64,000 nucleotides of DNA from Clostridia bacterium (GCA_910574255.1 CAJTAK010000010.1:1-64000); one strand, 5' to 3'. Numbered from the stretch's first letter, positions 26,279 through 35,831 are shown. Notes: generated from the letters alone by a model not told the origin. Translations and numbers: made by a program.

Positions 26279-27565
26279 GTGAAGAACATGAAGAAATTAC
26301 TTGCAGCTCTTCTGGTCGTGGTTTTGGCTTTTGGATTAGCTGCGTGCGGAAAGGCTTCCGACGGCAAGACCCATCTGACATTCCAGATCTGGGATGTGAA
26401 CCAGAGAGATGGTATGCAGGAAATGTGTGATGCCTACACCGCAAAGAACCCGGATGTGGTAATTGAGGTTCAGGTTACGAGCTGGAGCGAGTACTGGACC
26501 AAGCTGGAGGCAGCGGCAATCAGCAATCAGATGCCGGATGTGTTCTGGATGCATACCAATGAGATCTTAAAGTATGCGGATTACGGCATGATTGCAGATC
26601 TGACGGATCTTTATAATGACGAAGATCCCGACTATTACAAGAATCATTTTTCAGAAATCTCTCTGGCAAATATCCAGGGAAGCGACGGCAGATATTACGG
26701 CATCCCCAAGGATAAGGATACGGTCTGTCTGGTTTACAACAAGGAGATGTTTGATGCTGCAAAGGTAGATTATCCCGATGATACCTGGACCTGGGACGAC
26801 CTGACGGAAGTATCCCAAAAGGTGTATGATGCCACCGGCAAATACGGCTACATGGCCTACGGAGACGATCAGCTTGGATACTGGAACTTCGTATACCAGA
26901 ACGGCGGCTACATATTAACTGAGGATAAGTCAAAAGGCGGCTTTGACAATCCGGCTACCCGGGAAGCCATGGAGTTTTACATCAATCTTCAGAAAGAGGA
27001 CTGGTGCCCGGATCAAAATTATTTTGCGGAGACTTCTCCCGGAACGGCATTCTTCTCAGAGCAGGGCTCCATGTATCTGGAGGGAAACTGGAATCTTCTT
27101 GCATCCATGCAGAATTATCCGGAGATGCAGGGAAAATGGGACGTGGCAGTGCTTCCCAAGTGTCCGAATCCTGCGGAGGGTGACGGAAGAGCCACCATTT
27201 CCAATGGTCTGTGTTATGCAACTGCGGCAAAGGGCAAGAACCTGGAGATTGTAAAGGATGTGCTCAAGTTCTTCGGTTCCGAGGAGGGACAGCGTATCCA
27301 GGGTGAGTCCGGAGCAGCGATCCCGGCTTACATCGGCCTTGAGGATACCTGGGTTGGGGTATTTGACCAGTTTGACTATAAATTGGATGTCCAGAAATGT
27401 GTAGATATGTTTGATTACGGTGTGCAGAGCGTGAACAATGCTTCCCGTTCCGTATGGAAGCCAAAAGTTTCTGATGAGCTTCTTCGTATTTACTCCGGCA
27501 AATCTACATTAGAGGATGGACTTAATAATATTCAGAGCTACATCGATACGGCGGAAGCAGAGTAG
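26279..27565 (+). CDS. Extracellular solute-binding lipoprotein for sugar (SBP_bac_1)
   Basis: 428 residues. A GTG start lies 7 nt after GGAGGG (an internal ATG at 26288 is also possible). The lipoprotein signal ends LAFGLAACGK. The mature protein is a family 1 extracellular binding protein with MPDVFWMHTNEI, DKDTVCLVYNKEMFDAA and FFSEQGSMYLEGNWN. It is followed directly by two permease genes and an alpha-galactosidase gene, which points to raffinose, melibiose or related alpha-galactosides as the ligand. Confidence 0.9.
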   Translation: MKNMKKLLAALLVVVLAFGLAACGKASDGKTHLTFQIWDVNQRDGMQEMCDAYTAKNPDVVIEVQVTSWSEYWTKLEAAAISNQMPDVFWMHTNEILKYADYGMIADLTDLYNDEDPDYYKNHFSEISLANIQGSDGRYYGIPKDKDTVCLVYNKEMFDAAKVDYPDDTWTWDDLTEVSQKVYDATGKYGYMAYGDDQLGYWNFVYQNGGYILTEDKSKGGFDNPATREAMEFYINLQKEDWCPDQNYFAETSPGTAFFSEQGSMYLEGNWNLLASMQNYPEMQGKWDVAVLPKCPNPAEGDGRATISNGLCYATAAKGKNLEIVKDVLKFFGSEEGQRIQGESGAAIPAYIGLEDTWVGVFDQFDYKLDVQKCVDMFDYGVQSVNNASRSVWKPKVSDELLRIYSGKSTLEDGLNNIQSYIDTAEAE

Positions 27566-27580
27566 AGGGGAGGCTTATAC

Positions 27581-28474
27581 ATGGCAAATAACAGCAAGGC
27601 GGGCAAGTTCGCCAAGACCGAGGGTATGTGGGGCTATATCATGGTGGCACCCACCATCATCGGCTTGATTGTGCTGAATCTTTACCCGTTTATTGACACC
27701 TTAAAATTGAGCTTTACAAAGACAAAGCCCTTTGGCTTTTATGAATTTAACGGTTTGACCAACTATATCAACATGTTCACCAACGCAGACTTCTGGAGAG
27801 CGAACTTAAATACCATTTATTTCTGTCTCCTGACCGTGCCCCTTGGTATTTTCCTGGCATTGGTGGTTGCGGTTATGCTGAACACAAAGATTAAGGGAAG
27901 AACGGCTTTCCGTGCCATCTTCTTCCTGCCTATGGTTGTAGCTCCGGCAGCGGTTGCCATGGTGTGGAAGTGGATGTTCAACACCGAGTATGGTATCATC
28001 AATACCCTCCTGGGACATAACGTAAACTGGATTACCAATCCTAACGTGGTTATGGTGACCTGTGCCATCGTGGCAATCTGGAGTGCCATCGGTTACGATG
28101 CGGTGCTTCTTCTGTCAGGACTTCAGAATATCTCCAAGTCCTACTATGAGGCGGCAAGCCTTGACGGGGCAACCAAGATTCAGCAGTTTTTCCACATTAC
28201 GCTGCCTATGGTTTCTCCGACCTTGTTTGTAGTTATGATTATGCGTCTGATGTCCTCTTTGAAAGTATATGACCTGATTTACATGATTGTAGAGGAATCA
28301 AACCCGGCATTGACAAGTGCCCAGTCTCTGATGTTCCTGTTCTACCGTGAGTCTTTCGTGGCCGGCAATAAAGGCTATGGATCCGCAGTGGTAATCTGGA
28401 CCGTTCTTCTTATCGGTATTGTAACGGCATTCCAGTTCTGGGGACAGAAGAAATGGGTGAATTACGAAGTATAG
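27581..28474 (+). CDS. Sugar ABC transporter permease (MalF/UgpA type)
   Basis: 297 residues with six TM helices. The EAA loop is visible as YYEAASLDGATKIQQFFHITLP. The N-terminus has MVAPTIIGLIVLNLYPF. It pairs with the next gene to form the heterodimeric membrane channel. It lies 15 bp after the binding-protein gene, in one operon. Confidence 0.92.
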   Translation: MANNSKAGKFAKTEGMWGYIMVAPTIIGLIVLNLYPFIDTLKLSFTKTKPFGFYEFNGLTNYINMFTNADFWRANLNTIYFCLLTVPLGIFLALVVAVMLNTKIKGRTAFRAIFFLPMVVAPAAVAMVWKWMFNTEYGIINTLLGHNVNWITNPNVVMVTCAIVAIWSAIGYDAVLLLSGLQNISKSYYEAASLDGATKIQQFFHITLPMVSPTLFVVMIMRLMSSLKVYDLIYMIVEESNPALTSAQSLMFLFYRESFVAGNKGYGSAVVIWTVLLIGIVTAFQFWGQKKWVNYEV

Positions 28475-28487
28475 GAGGTGAAGAAGT

Positions 28488-29327
28488 ATGAAATCCAATT
28501 CATTAGAGAGAAATCAAAAGCTTCGGACAGCAGGCACGTATTTGTTTTTCATCATTGGGTCCATCATTATGATCTTCCCCTTTATCTGGATGCTTCTGAC
28601 CAGCTTTAAGACGGTAGCCGAGAGTATGCAGATTCCACCGGATTTCTTCCCGGCACAGTGGATTATTGATAACTTTAAGGACGCTATGGCAAGTCTTCCC
28701 TTTGGGGCCCTTTACAAGAATACCATCCTGTTGATTTTCTGGCGTGTGGTTTGTGCGGTGGCATTCAGTTCCATGGCGGGTTATGCATTTGCAAAGCTGA
28801 ACTTTAAGGGAAAGAATCTCCTCTTCTCCCTGGTTCTGGTACAGATGATGCTTCCCTCCCAGATCTTCATCACGCCCCAGTATCAGATGCTGGCGAAGCT
28901 GGGACTGACCAATACGATTTTTGCCCTGGTATTTCCGGGTCTTGTAAGTGCTTTCGGTACGTTCTTCTTACGGCAGGCCTATATGGGAATCCCCGACGAG
29001 ATTTCCGAGGCGGCTTATCTGGACGGCTGTAACCAGTGGCAGACCTTTGTGAAAGTTATGGTGCCCCTGACTACTTCTTCCATGGCAGCTCTGGCCGTAT
29101 TTACGGCGGTGTTTGCTTATGGAGACCTGATGTGGCCCCTGATTGCCAACACAGATTTGAAGATGATGACTCTGTCCTCTGGTCTTGCAACCTTAAGAGG
29201 TCAGTTTAACACCAACTTTCCGGTTATGATGGCCGGCTCCCTCTTAGCTATGATCCCCATGGTGGTTCTGTATCTGTTCTTCCAGAAGCAGTTCATCGAG
29301 GGTGTTGCAATGACGGGCGGCAAGTAA
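28488..29327 (+). CDS. Carbohydrate ABC transporter permease (MalG/UgpE type)
   Basis: 279 residues with six TM helices. The EAA loop is EISEAAYLDGCNQWQTFVKVMVP and the C-terminus FIEGVAMTGGK is typical of this family. It lies 13 bp after the partner permease gene with AGGAGG before the ATG. No ATPase is encoded in this operon; the MsmK-like ATPase 3 kb downstream probably energises it. Confidence 0.92.
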   Translation: MKSNSLERNQKLRTAGTYLFFIIGSIIMIFPFIWMLLTSFKTVAESMQIPPDFFPAQWIIDNFKDAMASLPFGALYKNTILLIFWRVVCAVAFSSMAGYAFAKLNFKGKNLLFSLVLVQMMLPSQIFITPQYQMLAKLGLTNTIFALVFPGLVSAFGTFFLRQAYMGIPDEISEAAYLDGCNQWQTFVKVMVPLTTSSMAALAVFTAVFAYGDLMWPLIANTDLKMMTLSSGLATLRGQFNTNFPVMMAGSLLAMIPMVVLYLFFQKQFIEGVAMTGGK

Positions 29328-29370
29328 TAAAATAGTTCTATCACTTTACCTACGTTGGAGGACTACATAG

Positions 29371-31566
29371 ATGTCAGTCAGATATATAGAAAGCAAAAAA
29401 ACATTTCTGTTACAGACAAAGAGCAGCACTTATCAGATGAAGATAAGCGATTATGGATATCTTTTGCATTTATATTATGGAGAACGGCTGGAAGACGAGG
29501 ATTTGAGTTATTTGATACAGCTGCAGGACCGTGGCTTTTCTCCCAACCCCTATGAGGCGGGAAATGACCGTACATTTTCTTTAGACTTCCTACCGCAGGA
29601 GTTCTCAAGTGACGGAAGCTCTGATTATCGATTAAGCAGTATTGAAATAAAAAACGGGGACGGAAGCTATGCCTTTGTGGGAAAGGTGGCAAAATATCAG
29701 ATTTATTCCGGCAAGTACCATTTGGCAGGTCTTCCCTCCCTTTGGACAACGCAAGAAGACACGGCAGACACTCTGGAGATTTGGCTTACGGATGCCGTGA
29801 CACAGCTTACGGTGGTGCTCTGCTATTGTGTATTGGAAGAAAAGGATATTATTACCCGGTCTGTTCGGGTCATCAACCAGAGTGAGGATACCATTTATTT
29901 AAACCGCATTATGTCAATGACCATGGATTTTATGGATTCCGATTATGATTTCATTCATTTTGACGGACGCCACACCATGGAGCGGGAATGGAGCAGGAAC
30001 CCCCTTGCCTGCGGGATTCAGACCGTAGGAAGCTTTCGGGGGGCCTCAAGTCATCAGCACAATCCCTTTGCGGTTCTCTGCGAGAGCGCCGCAAATGAGG
30101 ATTACGGACGCTGCTATGGATTTTCCTTTGTATACAGCGGCAACTTTATGTGCAAGGTGGAAAAGGACCAGTATGATCAGACACGGATTGTCATGGGCAT
30201 CCATCCCAAGCATTTTTCCTGGCAGATGAAGCCGGGGGAGAGCTTTACGGCACCGGAGGTGGTGCTGGCTTACTCAGGGCAGGGACTTACCCATCTGACC
30301 CATTTGTATCACAATGTATACCGTGAAAACCTGTGTAAAAGCCCTTATGCAAAGAAAGAACGGCCTATCCTGATAAACAGTTGGGAGGCGGCGTATTTTG
30401 ACTTCGACGAGGAAAAGCTTTTAAAGATTGCAGGTGATGCCGTGGACATGGGGGTTGAGCTTTTTGTTCTGGATGACGGCTGGTTCGGCAACCGGAATAA
30501 TGACAATGCGGCATTGGGAGACTGGGATGTGAACACGGCAAAGCTGCCCCGCGGCTTAAAGGGGCTTTCGGATGAAATCCATGCCATGGGCTTAAAGTTC
30601 GGCATTTGGATTGAGCCGGAGATGGTGTCCGAGGACAGCGAGCTTTACCGGAAACATCCGGACTGGTGCCTGCAGATGCCGAGACGTCAGCCCTCCAGAG
30701 GAAGATATCAGCTTGTGCTTGACCTGTCCAGAGAGGATGTGCGGGACTATATTGTCACATCCATCAACGGCGTGCTGGGCAGTGCCAGGATTGAGTATGT
30801 AAAATGGGATATGAACCGGTTTATCACGGATGCCTGGTCAGCCATTGCCGAGAAAGAGAAACAGGGCGAGATTTATCACCGTTATATCCTGGGTCTGTAC
30901 GACATTATGAACCGCATTATCCTGACGCATCCGGAGGTTCTGTTCTGCGGGTGTAGCGGAGGGGGCGGACGCTTTGACCCGGGAATGCTTTACTACCAGC
31001 CCCAGATTTGGTGCAGTGACAACACGGATGCGGTGTGCCGCTTAAAGATTCAATACGGGACCACGTTCGTATATCCGGTTTCCGCCATGGAATCCCACGT
31101 GTCGGTCTGCCCCAACCATCAGACAGGGCGGACGGTGCCCATAAAGACAAGAGGGGTAACGGCTATGGACGGAATTCTGGGCTATGAGCTGGATTCCACC
31201 AAAATGATACAGGAAGAGAAACAGATCTGCAGGGAGCAGATACAGAGCTATAAAAAGGATTATGCATTGATTGCAGAGGGCGATTATTTCAGGCTTACCA
31301 ATCCTTATACCTTTATGGAGTATGTGGCCTGGGAGCATGTATCCCGGGATCAGAAAGAAGCCTTGATATCCCTGGTAATTATGGAAAAGGAGGCCAACGA
31401 TGCGCAGCGGTGCGTAAAGGCAAAGGGCCTGAATCCCGGAATGTATTACCAGGTGGAGGAGATGGAGGGGCATTTTTCCGGCCAGGTTCTCATGAGTGCC
31501 GGTCTTCCCGTTCCAAACGGCCTTTTGCAGTATGAGGCAATTCAATATCATATTCGAGCGATATAA
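29371..31566 (+). CDS. Alpha-galactosidase, glycoside hydrolase family 36
   Basis: 731 residues, the normal GH36 length, with an N-terminal beta-supersandwich and a central (beta/alpha)8 barrel. The nucleophile is D480 in VKWDMNR and the acid/base is D550 in CSDNTDAVCR; CSGGGGRFDPG lies between them. WIEPEMV and WCLQMPRR are also typical. It removes terminal alpha-1,6-galactose from melibiose, raffinose or stachyose. There is no signal peptide, so it acts in the cytoplasm after import by the upstream transporter. The stop codon is followed within 6 nt by the tandem leader T2. Confidence 0.94.
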   Translation: MSVRYIESKKTFLLQTKSSTYQMKISDYGYLLHLYYGERLEDEDLSYLIQLQDRGFSPNPYEAGNDRTFSLDFLPQEFSSDGSSDYRLSSIEIKNGDGSYAFVGKVAKYQIYSGKYHLAGLPSLWTTQEDTADTLEIWLTDAVTQLTVVLCYCVLEEKDIITRSVRVINQSEDTIYLNRIMSMTMDFMDSDYDFIHFDGRHTMEREWSRNPLACGIQTVGSFRGASSHQHNPFAVLCESAANEDYGRCYGFSFVYSGNFMCKVEKDQYDQTRIVMGIHPKHFSWQMKPGESFTAPEVVLAYSGQGLTHLTHLYHNVYRENLCKSPYAKKERPILINSWEAAYFDFDEEKLLKIAGDAVDMGVELFVLDDGWFGNRNNDNAALGDWDVNTAKLPRGLKGLSDEIHAMGLKFGIWIEPEMVSEDSELYRKHPDWCLQMPRRQPSRGRYQLVLDLSREDVRDYIVTSINGVLGSARIEYVKWDMNRFITDAWSAIAEKEKQGEIYHRYILGLYDIMNRIILTHPEVLFCGCSGGGGRFDPGMLYYQPQIWCSDNTDAVCRLKIQYGTTFVYPVSAMESHVSVCPNHQTGRTVPIKTRGVTAMDGILGYELDSTKMIQEEKQICREQIQSYKKDYALIAEGDYFRLTNPYTFMEYVAWEHVSRDQKEALISLVIMEKEANDAQRCVKAKGLNPGMYYQVEEMEGHFSGQVLMSAGLPVPNGLLQYEAIQYHIRAI

Positions 31567-31569
31567 AAA

Positions 31570-31783
31570 CAGCAGCCTTTGAACAGTGCACAGAAGCAAT
31601 TACGGACACATGCTTTTGCGGCCGGAAATGCTTCTAGGTAAGAGTGTACTGGAAAAGGGTGCGGAACTAAAAACAGCAGCCTTTGAACAGTGCACAGAAG
31701 CAATTACGGACACATGCTTTTGCGGCCGGAAATGCTTCTAGGTAAGAGTGTACTGGAAAAGGGTGCGGAACTAAAATAGGAGG
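31570..31783 (+). promoter_or_regulatory. Tandem structured leader T2 (two identical copies)
   Basis: Two apparently identical units of 104-bp period (structured parts 31572-31662 and 31676-31766) lie between the GH36 stop and the DUF6106 gene. Each has P1 (GCAGCCTTT with AAAGGGTGC), P2 (CAGTGCAC / GTGTACTG), P3 (AGAAGCAATTACGG / CCGGAAATGCTTCT) with a loop containing ACACATGCTTTTGCGG, and the purine bulge AGGTAAGA. Unit two ends GGAACTAAAATAGGAGG, the ribosome binding site. The sequences differ from T1 and T3 but keep the pairing. Confidence 0.62.
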
Positions 31784-31790
31784 CGGCAAA

Positions 31791-32246
31791 ATGAAAGATG
31801 TTGTACTGGAATGGTTTATCCCCTATGTAATGCCGAAAGGAAAGCGCCTGCTGAAAGCAGTGCTTATGGCAGCTATGGTGGTGCTTGTAGTGGACACAAT
31901 TATATATCCGGTGCTGTTTCTGCCGGTGCTGGCCTTTGTGGTCATAGGCATTCTGCTGCTTCGAAGCTGGCGATATGAATATGAGTATGTGTACGTAAAT
32001 GGAGATTTTGAAGTATCGAAAATCATCCGCAAGGAGAAGCGAAAGGATCTTTACCGCTGCGACCGCAAGGACATGGAGTATGTGGCAGAGGGACGGAAAA
32101 ATGTGGCCGGCTGTAAGGTTCGTGATTTTACCTCCGGATGGGAAAAGGGCCGGGTCTATACCATGAAAGTGGGAAATGACCTGATTTACATGGAGCCTAA
32201 CGAAGAATTCCTGGAGGAAATGAGGCTTCACCGAAAATTGCAGTGA
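31791..32246 (+). CDS. DUF6106-like small membrane protein
   Basis: 151 residues. Two TM helices near the N-terminus (about 20-40 and 42-62) are followed by a cytoplasmic beta-rich domain: YEYVYVNGDFEVSKIIRKEKRK and DRKDMEYVAEG. This layout matches the clostridial DUF6106 family as I remember it; function unknown. It is placed between two tandem structured leaders, T2 before it and T3 after it, so its expression is probably controlled after transcription starts. Confidence 0.7.
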   Translation: MKDVVLEWFIPYVMPKGKRLLKAVLMAAMVVLVVDTIIYPVLFLPVLAFVVIGILLLRSWRYEYEYVYVNGDFEVSKIIRKEKRKDLYRCDRKDMEYVAEGRKNVAGCKVRDFTSGWEKGRVYTMKVGNDLIYMEPNEEFLEEMRLHRKLQ

Positions 32247-32318
32247 AAGCACTGTGAAACAGGATCTTGTGTGGGATTAGAGAAAAACTAGAGTAAGATA
32301 TGTAAAGATATAATTATG

Positions 32319-32555
32319 GAATTTTGCTAAACTTAAAAACAGCAAAATTCCGACAGCACCAGAACAATTTACAGACACATCATTTTGTGGCTGGGAATTG
32401 TTCTAGACAAAGGGTGCTGGAGCGAATTTTGCGGAACTCAAAAACAGCAAAATTCCGACAGCACCAGAACAATTTACAGACACGTCATTTTGTGGCTGGG
32501 AATTGTTCTAGACAAAGGGTGCTGGAGCGAATTTTGCGGAACTCAAAATAGGAGG
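32319..32555 (+). promoter_or_regulatory. Tandem structured leader T3 (two copies plus a 5' remnant)
   Basis: Units at 32342-32432 and 32447-32537 (period 105) differ at about two positions. P1 is GCAAAATTC/GAATTTTGC, P2 CAGCACC/GGTGCTG, P3 AGAACAATTTACAG/CTGGGAATTGTTCT, the loop contains ACACATCATTTTGTGG, and the bulge is AGACAAAG. An extra GGAATTTTGC followed by TAAACTTAAAAACA at 32319-32341 looks like the 3' end of a third, lost copy and could pair with the first P1 strand. The last unit ends GGAACTCAAAATAGGAGG before msmK. Confidence 0.65.
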
Positions 32556-32563
32556 AGAGACTG

Positions 32564-33673
32564 ATGGCAAGTTTATCACTTAAAAATATCTGGAAGAGAT
32601 ATCCCAACGGATATGAGGCAGTAAAGGATTTTAATCTGGAGATTGAGGATAAGGAGTTTATTATTTTCGTAGGCCCGTCCGGATGCGGAAAGTCCACCAC
32701 TCTGCGTATGGTTGCAGGTCTGGAGAGCATTTCAGATGGTGAGTTTAAGATTGACGGCCAGCTTATGAATGATGTGGAGCCGAAAGACAGAGACATTGCA
32801 ATGGTATTCCAGAGCTACGCACTGTATCCCCATATGACAGTGTATGACAACATGGCATTTGGACTGAAGATCAAGAAGACACCCAAGGATGAGATTGACA
32901 AGAAAGTCCGGGAGGCGGCTAAGATTCTGGATCTGGAGAAGCTTCTTGACCGGAAGCCCAGAGCTCTTTCCGGCGGACAGCGCCAGCGTGTTGCCATGGG
33001 CCGCGCCATTGTGCGCAATCCCAAGGTATTCCTGATGGATGAGCCTCTTTCCAATCTGGATGCCAAGCTGCGCGTGCAGATGCGTACGGAGATCTCCAAG
33101 CTGCATCAGAGACTGGGTGCAACCATTATCTATGTAACCCATGACCAGACGGAAGCCATGACTCTGGGAACGAGAATCGTTGTTATGAAAGACGGCGTGG
33201 TTCAGCAGATTGCAAGCCCTCAGACCCTGTATAACGAGCCGGATAATCTGTTTGTGGCAGGATTTATCGGATCTCCTCAGATGAACTTTGTTGATGCGGT
33301 TTGCGAGGCAGAGGGACAGGATGTATACTTAAAGGCCGGCGACTACCGTGTTCCCCTTTCTCCGGAAAAGGGCAAGAAGCTGATTGACGGCGGTTATAAG
33401 GGAAAAGAAGTGATTATGGGCATCCGTCCGGAGGACGTAAGCGATCCGGCATCCACAAGAGCAAAGAACCAGGCGGTGGTAAAGGGAACAGTAAATGTAT
33501 ATGAACTCCTTGGAGCAGAGGTTTATCTGTATTTTGATATGTGCGGAACCCAGATGACTGCAAGAGTAAATTCCAGCACAACAGCAAGAGAGAATGATAT
33601 AGTTGACTTTGTTCTGGATACGGATAAGATTCACGTATTTGACAAAGAGACAGAGAAAGCGATTGCTCATTAA
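32564..33673 (+). CDS. msmK: Sugar ABC transporter ATP-binding protein (MsmK/UgpC type)
   Basis: 369 residues: Walker A GPSGCGKST, signature LSGGQRQRVAMGRAI, Walker B VFLMDEPLSNLDAKLR, H-loop VTHDQTEA, and the C-terminal TOBE regulatory domain (IRPEDV...). In many Firmicutes a single ATPase of this type energises several carbohydrate importers; the alpha-galactoside operon here lacks its own ATPase and the next gene is a sugar hydrolase. The tandem leader T3 lies directly upstream, so its level may be set by that RNA. Confidence 0.92.
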   Translation: MASLSLKNIWKRYPNGYEAVKDFNLEIEDKEFIIFVGPSGCGKSTTLRMVAGLESISDGEFKIDGQLMNDVEPKDRDIAMVFQSYALYPHMTVYDNMAFGLKIKKTPKDEIDKKVREAAKILDLEKLLDRKPRALSGGQRQRVAMGRAIVRNPKVFLMDEPLSNLDAKLRVQMRTEISKLHQRLGATIIYVTHDQTEAMTLGTRIVVMKDGVVQQIASPQTLYNEPDNLFVAGFIGSPQMNFVDAVCEAEGQDVYLKAGDYRVPLSPEKGKKLIDGGYKGKEVIMGIRPEDVSDPASTRAKNQAVVKGTVNVYELLGAEVYLYFDMCGTQMTARVNSSTTARENDIVDFVLDTDKIHVFDKETEKAIAH

Positions 33674-33786
33674 GAATTTTTCCGGAACAACAAAAATGAA
33701 AAATTAGGCACACGAAATAGCACGTTCAACAGTTGTTCCATATGAGGTGCGAGAGGGCGATTTAGCATAAAGAATGATTGCTCCAA

Positions 33787-33891
33787 AGGCAGGCGGCCAT
33801 GGTGCAGCGTTCGGCTTCAGGCAGAGCGGCTGTGGTCACCTGCCTTGTTCGTTTCAACAGGATTGACACATGGAAAGATTTATTGTTAAAT
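33787..33891 (+). promoter_or_regulatory. Hairpin and sigma-A promoter before the GH13 gene
   Basis: A long imperfect hairpin AAGGCAGG...CCTGCCTT (33787-33849) could end msmK transcription. It is followed by TTGACA (33863-33868), a 17-bp spacer and TTAAAT (33886-33891), a plausible promoter about 40 nt before the start codon. Confidence 0.55.
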
Positions 33892-33931
33892 AAAACTGAA
33901 ATTTATTTGAATGGGAAGTAGGAGAACGACA

Positions 33932-35776
33932 ATGAAAGATATGGTGGAATTTCAGAAGCGGAAAGAACGGCATTATGAAGAATTGAAATGGCTGTACTGT
34001 GAGTTGTACCCGGAGGACGGATTCTCATATTTATGCAGCAGATTGGAAGAGCGTTATAAAGAACGCAAGGATGCTCTAAAAAAGCTGGATCGGGTTCGTG
34101 AAGCAGATCCGGACTGGTATAAACGCAACGATATGGCAGGAATGATGATGTATACGGATGCCTTTGCGGGAGATCTGAAAGGCGTGAAAAAGAAGCTGCC
34201 ATATATCCAGGAATGCGGAGTGAATTATCTTCATCTGATGCCGCTTCTGGATTCTCCGGAGGGAAAGAGCGACGGCGGCTATGCGGTGTCAGATTTTGCA
34301 AAGGTGCGTCCGGATTTGGGAACTATGGAGGATCTGGCAAAGCTTACGGACACCTGCCATAAGAAAGGCTTAAGCGTATGCCTTGATTTTGTTATGAACC
34401 ATACCTCGGAGGAGCATGAGTGGGCAAAGCGGGCCAGGGCAGGAGAGCAGGAATATCAGGATCGGTATTTCTTCTTTGACAGCTTTGAGATTCCGGGACA
34501 GTACGAAAAGACCTGCCCCCAGGTATTTCCCACAACGGCGCCGGGGAATTTTACCTGGCTTGAGGATGCGAAGAAGTACGTGATGACCACATTTTATCCT
34601 TACCAGTGGGATTTGAATTACAGAAATCCCGTTGTATTTCATGATATGACGGACTGCCTTTTAAATCTGACCAATCAGGGAGTGGACATTATCCGGATTG
34701 ATGCGGTTCCTTACATCTGGAAAGAGCTTGGAACTACCTGCCGGAATCTTCCCCAGGTGCATAATATTGTGCGGATGCTGCGGATGATCTGCGAGATTGT
34801 CTGCCCGAGCGTGCTGCTTCTGGGCGAGGTGGTTATGGAGCCGGTGAAAGTGGTACCCTATTTCGGTACGGTGGAGAAGCCGGAGTGTCATATGCTCTAC
34901 AATGTGACGACCATGGCAACCACCTGGCATACGGTGGCTACGGGGGATGTGGCTCTCTTAAAGCGGCAGATGGATATTGTGAACACTCTGCCCAAGGAAT
35001 ATGTGTTCCTGAATTATCTCCGGTGTCATGATGATATTGGCTGGGGGCTGGATTATGACTGGCTGAAAGAAGCGAAGGAAATGGAGGAGGTTCCCCATAA
35101 GAAGTACCTCAATGATTATCTAACGGGAAAATGGCCGGGATCCATGGCTAAGGGCGAGCTTTATAATGATGATCCCACCTCCGGAGACGCACGTCTCTGC
35201 GGAACTACGGCTTCTCTGTGCGGCCTGGAGAAAGCCGTTGAGGATGGAGATGAGAAGGATAGAGAAAATGCCTTGTGTTTTATTGAGATGCTTCATGGGT
35301 ATATGCTGGTGCAGTCGGGAATTCCTGTGATTTACAGCGGGGATGAGATTGGGCAGTTTAATGACAATGAATACCATAAGGATCCAAAGAAAGCGGAGGA
35401 TTCCCGTTATCTTCACCGAGGAAGCTTTTCCTGGGAGAAAGCAGGACTTCGGAAAGTGGAGGGAAGCTACCAAAAAGAGATTTTTGACTGCATTCGGAAG
35501 ATGGAGGACTTGCGGGCGGCCCATCGGGTATTTTTGAATCAGGCGGCAGTCTGGACCGTGGATACCCATGATTCGGCGGTGCTTTGCGTGAACAGGGCCT
35601 TTGAGGACGAGAAGCTGACGGCGCTCTTTAATTTCAGCGGAGAGGAACGTACTGCCTGGATTCAGGAGGAGGGGATGTATGCGGAGCTTCTGACCGGAGA
35701 GCGGATGGAGGCCCGGAATGTGGTGCTTCCGGCTTATGGGATGCGGTGGCTGATGCGGGAAGTGGAGAGCGAATAG
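33932..35776 (+). CDS. Amylosucrase-like GH13 glycosidase
   Basis: About 614 residues from the ATG at 33932, which has TAGGAGA 7 nt upstream; an ATG at 33911 is in frame without such a site. GH13 motifs are in order: LDFVMNHT, RIDAVP with nucleophile D257, LLLGEVV with acid/base E299, and RCHDDIGWG. The N-terminal helical domain with LEERYKERKDALKKLD and GGYAVSDFAKV resembles amylosucrase (GH13_4), which uses sucrose to build alpha-1,4-glucan or hydrolyses it. There is no signal peptide. Sucrose released from raffinose by the GH36 enzyme would be a natural substrate; that link is inference. Confidence 0.85.
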   Translation: MKDMVEFQKRKERHYEELKWLYCELYPEDGFSYLCSRLEERYKERKDALKKLDRVREADPDWYKRNDMAGMMMYTDAFAGDLKGVKKKLPYIQECGVNYLHLMPLLDSPEGKSDGGYAVSDFAKVRPDLGTMEDLAKLTDTCHKKGLSVCLDFVMNHTSEEHEWAKRARAGEQEYQDRYFFFDSFEIPGQYEKTCPQVFPTTAPGNFTWLEDAKKYVMTTFYPYQWDLNYRNPVVFHDMTDCLLNLTNQGVDIIRIDAVPYIWKELGTTCRNLPQVHNIVRMLRMICEIVCPSVLLLGEVVMEPVKVVPYFGTVEKPECHMLYNVTTMATTWHTVATGDVALLKRQMDIVNTLPKEYVFLNYLRCHDDIGWGLDYDWLKEAKEMEEVPHKKYLNDYLTGKWPGSMAKGELYNDDPTSGDARLCGTTASLCGLEKAVEDGDEKDRENALCFIEMLHGYMLVQSGIPVIYSGDEIGQFNDNEYHKDPKKAEDSRYLHRGSFSWEKAGLRKVEGSYQKEIFDCIRKMEDLRAAHRVFLNQAAVWTVDTHDSAVLCVNRAFEDEKLTALFNFSGEERTAWIQEEGMYAELLTGERMEARNVVLPAYGMRWLMREVESE

Positions 35777-35831
35777 TCCTATAAAATGGGAGTGTTCAAA
35801 TAAAAGCCTCTAAGAACAAATGGAATTTGAA

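Noticed and set aside
31570..32555. The tandem units as a CRISPR array
   Set aside because: Only two units per site, unit length above 90 bp with internal pairing, no spacers and no cas genes.
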